In this document: piece after piece, positions 1-9,970 of the stretch
Position numbering within the stretch: position 1 is the first letter of the stretch
How the letters are laid out: each line of letters opens with the position of its first letter
Assembly: GCA_002811645.1 (NCBI GenBank)
Contig: PDIP01000047.1
Location: 1-61,633 of the forward strand
Source: Corallochytrium limacisporum
Lineage: Eukaryota > Opisthokonta
Length of the DNA: 61,633 nucleotides
Direction of reading: 5' to 3'
The notes under the pieces: model-generated
Seen by the model: the letters and a program-made list of their open reading frames with translations, nothing else
What the model was told of the DNA's origin: nothing
Databases searched by the model: none
Position numbers and translations under genes: made by a program

Positions 1-80
1 GGGGGGGGAGGGACGGCAGTGTTTGAGGGAAGAGGGAAGCGGAAGGGGGGACGGACTTCGGAAGGAAGGGTTTCTTAAGT

Positions 81-125
<45 letters not shown>

Positions 126-825
126 GCCAGGACCTTCGCATAAAGTACACACTCCCTTTTTTTTTTCTTTTTACTACGTCCTTTCTTTTCTTGTACTTCT
201 GCTTCTCTTGCCTTTTCGGTTCTCCTCTTTCTTTCGCGAACAACACAGCACAAGAGTCAACCCCCCTTGGAAATTGGCTTCGTTGGGGAAGGAGAGACCC
301 AAGGCGGCGGGGGAGGGGGCCTCCCCCGGAACGCGGGGCCAGGTCGGGGCCTATTTTGATCCCCACGCAGAACAATACCACCATTTTGGAAAACTTTGGG
401 CGGCGGAGAGCCTGGGCAGTCTCTGGCTCGGGGGGCCCTTTTGGCCTTCGTTTTCCCCTTTTCCCGCCCCGGTTTTTTTTGGTCGTTTGTTTAGGACCCG
501 GCGCAGGGGGGGTGTATGTGTGTGCATTTTGGAAACACTGCCTGCCCTTTCTCTCCAGCGCAATTGATGAGGGGCCGCGACAACGCGTTCGGACACTAAC
601 AGTGAGGGTTTTAATTATTGTTTGCTCTAGCGGATTGGTACGTTAGAAGTATACCGGCACGGATCACGTTTCTGTAAGGGATGCGCAGGATATGTTTGTT
701 CCACTGACAACGTACATCTCATCTAGTCAAGCTCAGCTACGAAAAGTTCCATCCGTCTGTCTGGGGTCAACGCCTGTGGATCGCTTGTGGACAGATCGGT
801 ACAGCACAATAGTTTTAAAGAAACC
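1..825. other. Left-edge region upstream of COQ2
   Basis: No convincing gene. The first 250 bases are pyrimidine-rich and include a CT microsatellite at about 84-125. Positions 280-520 hold G-rich and C-rich runs. Open frames here have biased low-complexity translations and no recognisable domain. The segment probably contains the COQ2 promoter and 5' leader. Confidence 0.6.
84..125. repeat. CT dinucleotide microsatellite
   Basis: Near-perfect CT repeat of about 40 bases inside a pyrimidine-rich leader, roughly 700 bases upstream of COQ2. Confidence 0.9.
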
Positions 826-1929
826 ATGCATTCCATCAGGCTGGTACAGGGCCTGGCCCGTATAAATGGCCCGAAAAGCAGCTGTGCGTTTGCAAGGTCG
901 CCATGTGTCAGAGTGGCTGGCATCTCTATGGGGAGCGTGGTCCTTCGCAAGGGTAAGATTGACCGCGTGTACCGCGGTTCAGGGTTCGAGCTCTCGGACG
1001 CCAGGCTATTCCCACAGATCCTCCCAGAATTTCTACACGCTGAGAATATTGTTAACAAAGCACCGGCCCCAATTCAGAGGTTTTTGGAAGTTAGTAGAAT
1101 GGACAAGCCGATCGGCACATGGTTACTCTACTTGCCGTGTGTATGGAGCATTGCGGCGGCGACTCCAGTTTATTCCATTCCCGACTTTGGGCTAATGGCA
1201 CTGTTTGGAGCAGGTGCTTTCATCATGCGTGGAGCAGGATGTACCATCAATGATCTCTGGGATCAAGATCTCGACAAAAAAGTCGCACGAACAGCAGATC
1301 GGCCTTTGGCTAGCGGGAAAATCGGCACTCTGGCAGGCGTGGGATGGCTGGCCGCTCAGCTCTCTGCCGGCCTCGGTGTGCTTACCCAGCTCAACTGGGC
1401 ATCCATCAAGCTCGGTGCCTCATCACTTGGTTTGGTTGGCATATACCCCTTGGCCAAGCGCTTCACCAACATGCCCCAGCTGGTCCTTGGCCTGACCTTC
1501 AACTGGGGTGCATTGCTCGGTTACACAGCTGCCACCGGCATGGTGGACCTTGCTGTCACGGGACCTTTGTACCTAGCCGGTGTGGCCTGGACCATGCACT
1601 ATGATACCATCTACGCCCACCAAGACAAGGAGGACGATGCCAAGATCGGCGTCAAGTCGACTGCACTGTTCTTCGGCGAGTACACGAAACCGTACCTGGC
1701 CGCGTTCTCCGGGATCACAACGGCCGGCCTGCTGGCCAGTGGCGCCGCAGCCGGCGTGGGATTGCCATACTACCTCGGTGTGACCGCGGGTGCCGGTCAT
1801 CTGGCTTGGCAGATCCTCACAGTTGACCTGAACAGCCAGAGTGACTGCCTCTCCAAGTTCAAGAGCAACCGCGACTACGGGCTCCTCATTGGCCTTAGCT
1901 GGATGGTGGGTCGTTTCTTTGGTATGTAA
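826..1929 (+). CDS. COQ2: 4-hydroxybenzoate polyprenyltransferase, mitochondrial (COQ2)
   Basis: UbiA-family membrane prenyltransferase that joins the polyprenyl tail to 4-hydroxybenzoate in ubiquinone synthesis at the mitochondrial inner membrane. The frame shows the family signature MDKPIGTWLLYLP, then the first aspartate-rich motif NDLWDQDLDKK followed by ARTADRPL, and the second motif YDTIYAHQDKEDD, all typical of COQ2. Several hydrophobic segments run to the C terminus, which ends in a family-like DCLSKFKSNRDYGL stretch. The frame opens upstream with GTG at 787; I chose ATG at 826 (context AAACCATGC), giving 367 residues. The first 50 residues are Arg/Ser-rich and lack acidic residues, as expected of a mitochondrial presequence. 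There are no introns. It is the leftmost gene and the next feature downstream is far away. Confidence 0.96.
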   Translation: MHSIRLVQGLARINGPKSSCAFARSPCVRVAGISMGSVVLRKGKIDRVYRGSGFELSDARLFPQILPEFLHAENIVNKAPAPIQRFLEVSRMDKPIGTWLLYLPCVWSIAAATPVYSIPDFGLMALFGAGAFIMRGAGCTINDLWDQDLDKKVARTADRPLASGKIGTLAGVGWLAAQLSAGLGVLTQLNWASIKLGASSLGLVGIYPLAKRFTNMPQLVLGLTFNWGALLGYTAATGMVDLAVTGPLYLAGVAWTMHYDTIYAHQDKEDDAKIGVKSTALFFGEYTKPYLAAFSGITTAGLLASGAAAGVGLPYYLGVTAGAGHLAWQILTVDLNSQSDCLSKFKSNRDYGLLIGLSWMVGRFFGM

Positions 1930-2892
1930 ACACGCACCAGACCAATAATCATATACTGAATAGAGTAGAATACTCCTTCCCATTCATACTTAATGCCCTA
2001 ATCGGCGCGATATTTAATATCCGGAATTTTGATATCATACGTTCCATAGCCAAACAACCTCACCGCCTGGGAGTCTGTTTTTTATCTCTCTGTCTCTCTC
2101 TCTCTCCCTACGAACTGAAACAAAAAAGAAAAAGAAAAGAAAACAAGAGAAACAAAAATTGCCACACACACACACCTCTCTCTCCTCCTTCCTCGCCCAA
2201 CCCCCCCCCTGGCGGGCCGTTGATTCTGTAATGCCTGCGCTTCAGAGAGAGAAGGAAAGAAAGGACCAGAGAGACAGAGAGAAGCGAGGAAAAAATTGAT
2301 CAAGCGACAATTCAACCCCTCCCTCCCCCAAGTCTTGTCGGTGGGTGATTTTCTTTTTGGTTTTCATTGTTGACTTGACAATAAAAACAGAAGCGAAAGG
2401 AAACAAGAAAAAAAAATCAAGAAAAAAAAAACAGGAAAGGAAGAAGAAACCCCGACCCATCTCTCGCTCTCTCCGCCACAACCTTCTCCTTGGAGATCAC
2501 AAAGGAGGGGGAAACCCCTTCTCTCTCTCTCTCTCTTTAGGACTTCTCTTTTGTTTTATTTTTGTGCAATGAAAAAGTTAAACAATTTTTTCTCTTTTTC
2601 TTTCTTGCTTGCGTCGTCGGAAGGGGAGGGTGGTGTTCCATTACTCCTCTCTTCCATTTCCTATGCAAAAATTATGGCAAATAGTGCGAGAGTGAGAGAG
2701 ATGCACACTCAGCCCCCCACCTCTCTTTCTCTCGACTTTTCCCAAAGGGCAAAGAAAAAGCCACCTTCCTTCCCCTCCCCCCTCCTCCACCTCCCAAGAA
2801 AACACACAGAGTAAGCCGAAAAGGTTCTGAAACTACCACTCTTTCTTCCTTAATTATGGCCCGGAAAAGAAATTAATTTGAGCCATAAACAC

Positions 2893-2916
2893 GCCCCCCC
2901 CCTCTGGAGGGGGGCT
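2893..2916. repeat. C-run / G-run hairpin-like segment
   Basis: A run of nine C is followed after a 6-base spacer by a run of six G, able to fold as a stem. It belongs to a series of C-run/G-run segments in this window. Confidence 0.6.
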
Positions 2917-3042
2917 TCAGAAACCGCTCGGTTCCCTATACCCAACAGGCCCCTTTCCACTCTACTAGAAATGACGGGAAAAACGAGGTTTTTTTTTGTT
3001 GGAGAAAAAATTTCACCGCGCCGCAACACCAACGGAAATCAG

Positions 3043-3056
3043 GTACTAAATGTACT
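3043..3056. repeat. Recurring element GTACTAAATGTACT
   Basis: Fourteen-base, nearly self-complementary element. A one-base variant occurs at 3579-3592 and a 12-base core copy at 40408. Confidence 0.6.
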
Positions 3057-3573
3057 ACATAACTCAAAGCCACAGGTCTAAGCTAGGGCCAGGAGAAGGA
3101 GGGGAAGGGGGACACTTCAACGGAAGACCAGCTACCGTCATCCAAAAAAAATATCATACATTTGGTTGTACCTGGCCACCATCTCTGGCAATTTTCCATA
3201 GTCTAAGTACCAGACTAACCCACCAGCTCCTGTGCACTTCCGTGAGGGACTTTTAGTGAGAGGCACGTGTCCGGTATTTCCTGTCTTTTCTTTTGCTTTC
3301 TTTTCTCTGTTTTTTGGGTCGTGGCCCACTCACCACCCTCCCTGTTCTCCCGACTGGAGCCGGATCGATAAAAAAAAGGGGGGGCCCACTTCCCCAGTGC
3401 CCCCCCCCTGTACTATAATCAATGAATGGGTAAGATTTACGCCCCGTCTTGCGGACAGCCGAATCGCCCGGGGGTGGTGTCGGTTATCGCTCAGGGCGTT
3501 CGTACGCCATGCCGCGGGGTGCTGGAAGGCGGTGAGACCCTGTGGCCAATGCGAGCAAAGGGGAGGTTCCCGA

Positions 3574-3592
3574 ATTCAGTACTGAATGTACT
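3574..3592. repeat. Palindrome plus GTACTGAATGTACT element
   Basis: ATTCAGTACTGAAT at 3574-3587 is a perfect 14-base palindrome and overlaps GTACTGAATGTACT at 3579-3592. The flank CCGAATTCAGTACTG recurs at about 12814-12828 upstream of the FLOT2-like gene. Confidence 0.65.
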
Positions 3593-4000
3593 GAATTGCG
3601 CAGAGGTGAGACCGCGAAGTGGTGCAGTTGAAGCGCTGGTCGTTTGGAAATTGCAGAGACACGGGACGCCGGGGTTGAATTGTCGCTGACACTCTTTTCC
3701 TTTGTTGACACGACTCGGACCGTTTTTGCTCTTGTCCGCATTAAATTGTATCAGCAAACGTTCATGCAATGAATTGTTGAATCAACATGGTACAAGAATG
3801 AAGTAATAACAGTGGCTCTGAAAGGAATCAATGGGTTTGCACACTATAGTAGGAACCTGTCACCAGGGTTAATTGCGAAAGCAATCTTAGGCTTGATCAA
3901 GTAGCAGCATAGAATATCTTGAGGCAAGAATCTCCTTATTATTTTTATACAGTTTAGCTTGCATTATCGACAAAAAAATAGTAAAGAACCCCCAAGAACC

Positions 4001-4264
4001 ATGACCAAGCGTGCACGTGAAGACAACTGTGTACCCCAGGAGGTGCCGCAAACCACCACTCCATGCCGGCCACCTTTGCTGAAGCGACACTCGTCCCAGA
4101 CTCTGGCACGAGAGACCCTGCAGAAGATCCGTACTCAGGAACAGTCAGTTACGTTCAAAACGGATGTCTTCAAGGGCTCTTGGACTGATCAGGCACCTGT
4201 GCACATGCAGGAGGTGGGAGGCGTACCCGTCCACAAGTTCATCGGCAGCATGGGAGGGTATTGA
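4001..4264 (+). CDS. Small uncharacterised ORF (87 residues)
   Basis: I do not recognise this protein. The frame is open from 3959. The ATG at 4001 has a favourable context (AGAACCATGA) resembling that of the two flotillin genes. The translation begins MTKRARED, is rich in Thr, Gln and basic residues, and ends in a Gly-rich SMGGY. Unlike neighbouring spurious frames, its composition is balanced and not driven by low-complexity DNA. It could be a real small soluble, possibly nuclear, protein. It could also be the first exon of a longer gene, since a GTATTG donor-like hexamer lies at its stop codon. A chance frame cannot be excluded. Confidence 0.35.
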   Translation: MTKRAREDNCVPQEVPQTTTPCRPPLLKRHSSQTLARETLQKIRTQEQSVTFKTDVFKGSWTDQAPVHMQEVGGVPVHKFIGSMGGY

Positions 4265-5188
4265 GAACGTTAGTAAAAATAATATTATCAAACAATTTTA
4301 TCCTTAGAAAACATGAATTTGCCTGTATTCAAGAATATAGCTCTTTACCGAATCTTCGTTACACTGGATTCTCTGGACATGGAAGTCAAGTTCATGGTCG
4401 TACAGCATTTCCCCTTCCCTTGCTCCACAATATAGGTCCCTTTCCCCTCAGCGTGCCCATTGCTATATAAACATAACCAATATTCTGAGCTCAATCTTCT
4501 AATTGCAATTTGCTATGAATATCAATACTAGTCTCCATCTGCCTTCGCCAGTACATTTACTACCACCCCCCGCACACGAACTCATTTTCAACTTTTCGCG
4601 CAATAGCCAAACGGCCCGAAGTGTCCTCCTCCCTTCCGCCATACTTTCACTACTACGCAGCCCAGCCCTAACCGCTGGTGGTCGCCCCCCTGCCCCGACC
4701 GTGTCGTGTCAACCCCCCCTTACCCCGGTTTTTCTCTTTTTTTTTTCCTCTTTTCGGTTTTTCTTTTTCCGGCGTTTTTTTTTTGGCACCGTTTGTACTA
4801 AAAAATAAAAAGCACACAGCCCTTCGCTCTCTGCCCGGGCCTAGCTTTTCCTTGTGCCTTGCAGGCCCCCCCCCCATTCCAAATGCTAGGGAAACGGGAA
4901 AAAGGGGTCAGGGGAAAAGGAAGGAGTGGGAGAGGAGGGGGGGGGACCCCGGGGCGGGGAGGAAAAGAGTAGGCACGCACTATTGATTTATTTGGTCGGA
5001 TGCCCAATGGCGAGACAAGCGGTGGAGGTGGACAAGGGGGTTAGGGGTGTTTTTGAACCTTCGGGGGTCGGTCGACACCCGCCTCCGGTTCAAATGAAAA
5101 CCCCCCCCCCCCCCCGGGGGGAACCTCCCGGACTGGGGAGTCGGGGTCCATTTGTAGATCCTGCCCATGACTCGTGGAATGTGTGATC
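4265..5188. other. Intergenic region with a C15/G6 block
   Basis: No gene seen. Positions 4550-4565 contain a reverse-strand relative of the recurring GTACT element (AGTACATTTACTACC). Positions 4690-5121 are dominated by C, T and G runs, ending in a C15 run abutting G6 at 5101-5121. Confidence 0.6.
5101..5121. repeat. C15G6 self-complementary run
   Basis: Fifteen C followed directly by six G. It is self-complementary and sits just 3' of the dynein-like gene. Homopolymer lengths like these are also prone to assembly error. Confidence 0.8.
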
Positions 5189-5971
5189 CTAGTCAGTGCC
5201 CAGGAACAGCGCTACACTGCGGAGCTGCCAGAGACCCTCGGCAGAGGTGGTTGTCGAGGCGACGTTGGGACTAACTGGCACACGAAGGGACGCCAGCTGG
5301 CCACCAGTGCGGGACAGGTCAGCATATAGTGGAACACTGAACGAGCTTGCAGTGGGTGGTAGCTGGCTCGAGGGCAGCCAGGCAACGCGTAGATTGGGGA
5401 CCACGGCAAGTGCAGGGTCCGAGGAGTCGAGATCCTGAAGTTTGACATTCCCTGCACTCATTCCCAGCTTCGCGCCTTCCAAGAAGCACGAACTGATGAT
5501 CAGGACGAAGCCATGCTGCATCTGCGCATCGATCGTGGCCGTGGCAGCCCAGTCAGACGTCAACTCGCGATCATTTACGGCGCAATCGAGAGCCATGGCG
5601 CAGTCCTGGCGCAGAGCGTTCAGGAAGGTAGCTGGACGGACCATGGGCGCCAGAGGCAGGGGCACATTCAGGAATGTACGCAAGTTGACAGACCCAGGTG
5701 CAAACCTAGCTGCATCATTGCCGCCAGTAAACAGCCGCCGGTTGAGATCGACAGCTGCACAGCAGCGGGAAATGGCATCCGTGACCAAGGATATGGGATC
5801 AGCAGGACCATGTTCGAAAGCTTTTTCCCATGCATGAGGGATGCGACGTTGCAAACTGATGGTAGCTAGGCGCTCCAGGTCCGGAGTAGGCGCCACAGCG
5901 CCCTTCAGCATCTCATCCAGTGAAGTCAGCGTCTTAGCAATCACAGATACCCTTCCCATCACGGTCTCCAA
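5189..5971 (-). CDS. Orphan dynein heavy-chain C-terminal domain (terminal exon or fragment)
   Basis: The translation matches the extreme C-terminal domain of dynein heavy chains, closest by eye to cytoplasmic dynein. It has the RIPHAW segment (family: VPxxW), a conserved VNLRTFLNVPLPLAPMV-to-FLNALRQDCA block where family members read WLGGLF.PEAF.TATRQ, then CFLEGAKL, VAWLPSS, a SVPLYADLSR strand and a final LRSVALFLG. No AAA+ ring, stalk or tail is encoded anywhere nearby. The frame has no ATG at its 5' end: it starts with TTG at 5969-5971, just after CAG, with an in-frame TGA at 5978-5980. The first ATG is at 5957-5959 (256 residues). CAG at 5972-5974 could be a splice acceptor. The zincin gene begins at 6396 on the other strand, leaving no room for a 4,000-residue motor. 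Possible explanations are a real stand-alone domain, a pseudogene remnant, or a misassembly. Confidence 0.75.
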   Translation of the reverse strand: METVMGRVSVIAKTLTSLDEMLKGAVAPTPDLERLATISLQRRIPHAWEKAFEHGPADPISLVTDAISRCCAAVDLNRRLFTGGNDAARFAPGSVNLRTFLNVPLPLAPMVRPATFLNALRQDCAMALDCAVNDRELTSDWAATATIDAQMQHGFVLIISSCFLEGAKLGMSAGNVKLQDLDSSDPALAVVPNLRVAWLPSSQLPPTASSFSVPLYADLSRTGGQLASLRVPVSPNVASTTTSAEGLWQLRSVALFLGTD

Positions 5972-5980
5972 CTGTTTTCA

Positions 5981-6395
5981 CGAACCATGCCAAAGAGGAG
6001 AATCCTACAGCAAGGTCATCCTCATGGGTCGCCGATCCACATTGTTACTAACTAAGGGGTCAGCTTAATACGAGGGGACAAAGAGGTAGAGATAAACCGA
6101 TTGGGGCGGGTCTTCCTGTGGGGGGGGGGTCCGTAGGCCTGGAATTTCGACATAAGTTGGGTGGCTTTTTGATCTTCGCTCCTTTGTCTCTTTCGCCGGG
6201 TCACATAGACTGCGTACGCATCTGAGACGTCTTTCAGTTCTGTGAAGAGAAACTTCTCTCCCCGTCTTGGTATCTATGATCTGCTTGCCGTTCAAGACCT
6301 GATCCTCGAACATAATAACCACCGCCTTAGGATTGAACCTGTCGCAACGGTTTGGTGGAAATAGAGGGCACTCCAGGGGACCAGGTCTTTAAGTC
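5981..6395. other. Gap between dynein-like fragment and zincin
   Basis: No dynein-like sequence is visible on the minus strand here. A G9 run lies at about 6121-6129. It is the shared divergent promoter region of the two flanking genes if both are intact. Confidence 0.5.
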
Positions 6396-8087
6396 ATGAA
6401 TGGGTTGTTACACACCCGGCTTTCCAGCCGATTCGTTCGCCCGGGAGTGGCGGTCTCCATGGGTTGGTCTTCTTTAATTTGTGGAAGTCTCCGACGAAAC
6501 TACGCCACCGACGAGGCTGAAATTGCGGAACGAAAGAGATCAGTGGAAGGTAGCCTGGACGCCTTTGTAGGCAAAGTATGGTCACGGGTTGTCGAAGCTG
6601 GCGGAGGCACTGCAAGTATGCGTCAGCCAGTGGTATCATTTGACAGTCCGCGTGAATTTTTGTCGCATATATCAGACGACATGCAAACCATTTTGAATGG
6701 CCGAAGAATTAGGTACTCTAGTCACGAATTGAGGGAAAGCGAAATCGAGAAGGAGGGTCTTCGGTCAACATTGGCATCGTTCGCAAAATACGATTCACAA
6801 GCCAATATAGTGCGTTTGATGAGTACCAACATCAGTGACCTTGCGGCACGCCTGAAGAAACAAAGTGTTCCGTATGTTCAGATGATCCTGATCCACGAAC
6901 TTGCGCACGCAGTACAACACCAAAGCTCCACACAGAGTGCCAACTTTTCTTCGGGACCAGCAGATCGCTTCATTGCTAGGGAATGTCTGTGTGAAGGACA
7001 TGCTCTCATTGTGCAGGATGCAGTTGCGAAGGAGATTGGTATTGACGAAGACATACTGGCAAACTTTGAGATGGACATGGGTTTCACGTCTCCGCTAGGA
7101 CATGACAGGGCGTCTCACGATGAGGTCGAACGAGAACTTTTAGAAGTGACTCAGCTGAGCCATCTGAGGAGGAGCATTTACTATTATGGAAAAGCTTATG
7201 CCCTTGCTGTAGGTGCCAAGGCGACTTTGGAAGCCATCAAGAACCCACAGTTGGCTACGTGGGAGATTGTGAAGCGGGGCACCGATAACAACATCATCGA
7301 AGCCCCGATTATGGCCCCACGGGGGCCCGTGTTCTCTCAAGAGTTCCAGTCGGCGTTGGACCTGGTCACTGATGCAGACCTTCTCGACCTTGCAAAGCTG
7401 AGCACCGGGACACTGATGCCTCTTATTCCAGCAGCAGCTGTCCCTGGTGGAAACGGCTCGGGTCTCGTAGCCATTCGTCAGAATGTAGACCATGGTTATA
7501 TCTGCGGATCAGCGGCGCTTGAACGCTATGACAGCATGACAAGGGCGGTATTCTTGGAGAGCATACAAAACTACCAGAAGACCATTGCACAAATCAGTGA
7601 TATACCAATTCCACAACAGCTTAGTATTTCTCTGATTCGCTTGTGGAACAAGGATGAGAACAACGTGGAGTCCTTCATAGGCCTAAAAGAACGGGCTGTG
7701 ACCAAACTAACAGATGAGCTCAGCCACAACGCAGCGTTTGTGACACAGGATCTGTCACTGCCCATCTCTGATGGAATGGCCAGGATTCAACTGAGCATTG
7801 AGAGTAGCGGCCATGAATCTCCGTACGAATTCCCGAGATCGATGATTGTGGATGCGACCTACGTTGTGCCTTTGAAGAGACTAGGCGTAGCTATTGAAAT
7901 TTCACACCAGTACCGCTTTAATTCGAAGGTTGATTCGGATGCAGACTATTCGTATCTGCGGGACAATCAGGAGTCTGTGGTAGATGCCTTCGCCAGGGAA
8001 TACTTGCTGCACGAAGTGCGAAACAGTTCCAACCGCGCTGAACAGCTCATGCCCATTATTCAGAAGATAGGTGGCGTAATTAGCTAG
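6396..8087 (+). CDS. Predicted mitochondrial HEXXH metalloprotease of unknown family
   Basis: The 563-residue protein starts at ATG 6396. The first ~36 residues are rich in Arg, Ser and Leu and end in RRNYAT, a convincing mitochondrial presequence with a likely cleavage zone. A zinc-protease motif HELAHAVQHQ occupies residues 167-176. A conserved-looking RECLCEGHA follows about 30 residues later, so E196 or E200 could be the third zinc ligand of a gluzincin. The remaining ~350 residues lack a domain I recognise and look mostly helical and soluble. I cannot assign a peptidase family or substrate. The gene ends only 37 bp from the oppositely oriented alpha/beta hydrolase, whose product also appears mitochondrial. 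Confidence 0.8.
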   Translation: MNGLLHTRLSSRFVRPGVAVSMGWSSLICGSLRRNYATDEAEIAERKRSVEGSLDAFVGKVWSRVVEAGGGTASMRQPVVSFDSPREFLSHISDDMQTILNGRRIRYSSHELRESEIEKEGLRSTLASFAKYDSQANIVRLMSTNISDLAARLKKQSVPYVQMILIHELAHAVQHQSSTQSANFSSGPADRFIARECLCEGHALIVQDAVAKEIGIDEDILANFEMDMGFTSPLGHDRASHDEVERELLEVTQLSHLRRSIYYYGKAYALAVGAKATLEAIKNPQLATWEIVKRGTDNNIIEAPIMAPRGPVFSQEFQSALDLVTDADLLDLAKLSTGTLMPLIPAAAVPGGNGSGLVAIRQNVDHGYICGSAALERYDSMTRAVFLESIQNYQKTIAQISDIPIPQQLSISLIRLWNKDENNVESFIGLKERAVTKLTDELSHNAAFVTQDLSLPISDGMARIQLSIESSGHESPYEFPRSMIVDATYVVPLKRLGVAIEISHQYRFNSKVDSDADYSYLRDNQESVVDAFAREYLLHEVRNSSNRAEQLMPIIQKIGGVIS

Positions 8088-8124
8088 TGGATCACTAGCT
8101 GAAGTTAGTACATTATTTATGTTC

Positions 8125-9222
8125 TCATAACTTTCCTGCCGGCAGATGCGTAGGCTTCTGCCGGATGGTATCCACAATGTGTTCTGAGACCGCGTCGACA
8201 TTTTCAAGAGGGAAGAAATGGCTTCCCTCTACTGAGAAATGCTTGACCAATCGAATTCTCGTCGCGATCGCGTCCACAATGTTATGGGGATGGGTATTGG
8301 AGTGGGTACCGCTGAGGAATACCACTGGCGCACCTACTTCGTCCAATTTCTTGTACGTCTCATGACCATTGCCCCCCAGGTAGAAGCTGGCTTCCGTCTC
8401 CGGCAGACACTTTAATGTCACTCCTTTGTTGCCCTCAAGAGGCTTCAAGCCACCTGCTGCATATGCAAGCATCACTTCCGGATGAATGCGTCGAAAGAGC
8501 TTCTTTTGGCTCATCAATTCGGCAAACTTTTCCTTACTTTCAAAGTTAGCACGCCGTGCACGTGCAGTGTTTGCATGTTCCACACCGCTATCATCCACGG
8601 GAAATGTAATGGGATCTGCAGCAACGATAGCACGGAACGTGCCTGGTCTATAAATCTCTGTCTGGAGTGCAAGACATCCGCCCATGCTGTGTCCGTAAGC
8701 AAAGAAAGACTTACCCACCGTACCATGCATTCGGCCTTGCAGAAAGTCTCCAACATAAGTAAGATCCTTTGCGCATATGGCCCAGCCAGATGAGTTATCG
8801 AATCCCATGCTGGGGCTATCCCCGTGACCTCTGATGTCCACCGTCACTGCATCGAGCTCTGGCATCTTCTGCTGCAGAGATCGAATGATGGGGTCGTTGA
8901 TCTTACGGCAAAAGCCCGTGGGATGTATCATGAGCAATGTGGGTCCTTCACTCCGCTTCCCATTCTGTGGCGCATGGTAATCAACTGTAACATATCGGCC
9001 CGTATGATCATCGACGTTGACCTCTTGTGTCCAAGTGGGTTTCAGCAATGAGTCATCAGCAGATTTGAACCCAGTCACTTCCAGCAGGGACATTGACTGA
9101 CGCATCTCTTCTGAATTGTGCATGGTCGCATATGCTCGCGACACCTGGGTGTATGCTCCGAGGTTATTTTTCCAAGAATGCGCTGCACGCAGTAAAGACC
9201 TAATAATCATCGGACAATTCAT
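8125..9222 (-). CDS. Alpha/beta hydrolase, predicted mitochondrial
   Basis: Alpha/beta-hydrolase fold enzyme of about 365 residues. The nucleophile elbow GHSMGG places the catalytic Ser near residue 179. An HPTGF segment after strand 3 suits the oxyanion-hole region, VDIRGHGDSP is the usual following strand/loop, and EGSHFFPLEN near residue 335 supplies the catalytic His. The acidic member is probably in the stretch before it. The frame opens with GTG at 9264; ATG at 9222, or the next at 9210, gives an N terminus rich in Arg, Ser and Ala (MIIRSLLRAAHSW) typical of mitochondrial import. Substrate cannot be read from sequence; lipase, esterase or epoxide-hydrolase-like activity are all possible. 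It is tail-to-tail with the zincin gene. Confidence 0.88.
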   Translation of the reverse strand: MNCPMIIRSLLRAAHSWKNNLGAYTQVSRAYATMHNSEEMRQSMSLLEVTGFKSADDSLLKPTWTQEVNVDDHTGRYVTVDYHAPQNGKRSEGPTLLMIHPTGFCRKINDPIIRSLQQKMPELDAVTVDIRGHGDSPSMGFDNSSGWAICAKDLTYVGDFLQGRMHGTVGKSFFAYGHSMGGCLALQTEIYRPGTFRAIVAADPITFPVDDSGVEHANTARARRANFESKEKFAELMSQKKLFRRIHPEVMLAYAAGGLKPLEGNKGVTLKCLPETEASFYLGGNGHETYKKLDEVGAPVVFLSGTHSNTHPHNIVDAIATRIRLVKHFSVEGSHFFPLENVDAVSEHIVDTIRQKPTHLPAGKL

Positions 9223-9970
9223 GAACGTAACGACTTTGCTAGGTGCCGAATGATGAACTTCCACCGGCCTGCAACTACAGCTGCTTCGTACGAATACACT
9301 ATGACTACAGCGATCAGTTACACTACATACCTGCTTTTCATTATCGTCTTGAATTCAAGACTAACGCAAGACGTACTACACCATGCCGGAATACAGCACC
9401 ATTTGTGCCCGCTCAAGCCTCATCACGCACCCTCCAAATGACGTGTCGTGACCAGCTCAACCCCTTCATCGCCCGTGGTCAGCTGAGGCGGGAAAAACCC
9501 TCAGCCAACACATACGACATTGGATGATAGTGTGCGATTTATAGAGAGAGCGAACCGGGTGAATTGATAGAATTCTGGAGGGGCTGGGGTTGGCAGGAAG
9601 GGCGTCCCGTGGAAAGGGGGGGGGGTGGGTTTTGGCTGGAGAGGGGAAAATTAGCCTAAAATTAGCTATTGACCTCCGCCACGGCAAGCGTACTCCGGCA
9701 CCGCAGTTTTGATCGAGATGTCATTCTGTGGGTTTTCTCGATATCCTGATAGCACGGGATACCCGAAGTCACCTTTTCTTTGGGTGGGGTTCGGACAGGT
9801 AAGGACGGGCCATACTGTCTGGACGCGGGGAACACCGGTTGGTACGCAGCGGGGAGGAAAGCGAGATCCGAAAAGCAGCCGAAGGGGTGATCAATAGTAT
9901 ACATAGATGATGTCTATTTTCTTAGAGGTCACTACGTGTGCACTGCGAGCATTGACTGTGCCTATTGTAC
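9223..9970. other. Intergenic region between hydrolase and FLOT1-like genes
   Basis: No gene seen. It holds the hydrolase promoter side and the 3' flank of the flotillin gene. A G-rich run (about 9618-9633) is the only notable structure. Confidence 0.5.

Larger units (their letters stand above)
1930..4000. other. Long low-complexity intergenic region
   Basis: No supported gene. It holds CT tracts (2084-2107, 2521-2535), a CA tract (2162-2177), A-rich and T-rich tracts (2110-2450), a C9/G6 hairpin-like segment near 2893-2915, and two copies of the GTACTRAATGTACT element at 3043 and 3579. Open frames here translate to homopolymeric or pyrimidine-tract peptides without domains. Confidence 0.6.

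Noticed and set aside
5972-6322. Upstream coding exon for the dynein-like gene
   Set aside because: The minus-strand frame at 6065-6322 starts with GTG and its translation is unlike the dynein AAA5/AAA6 region.
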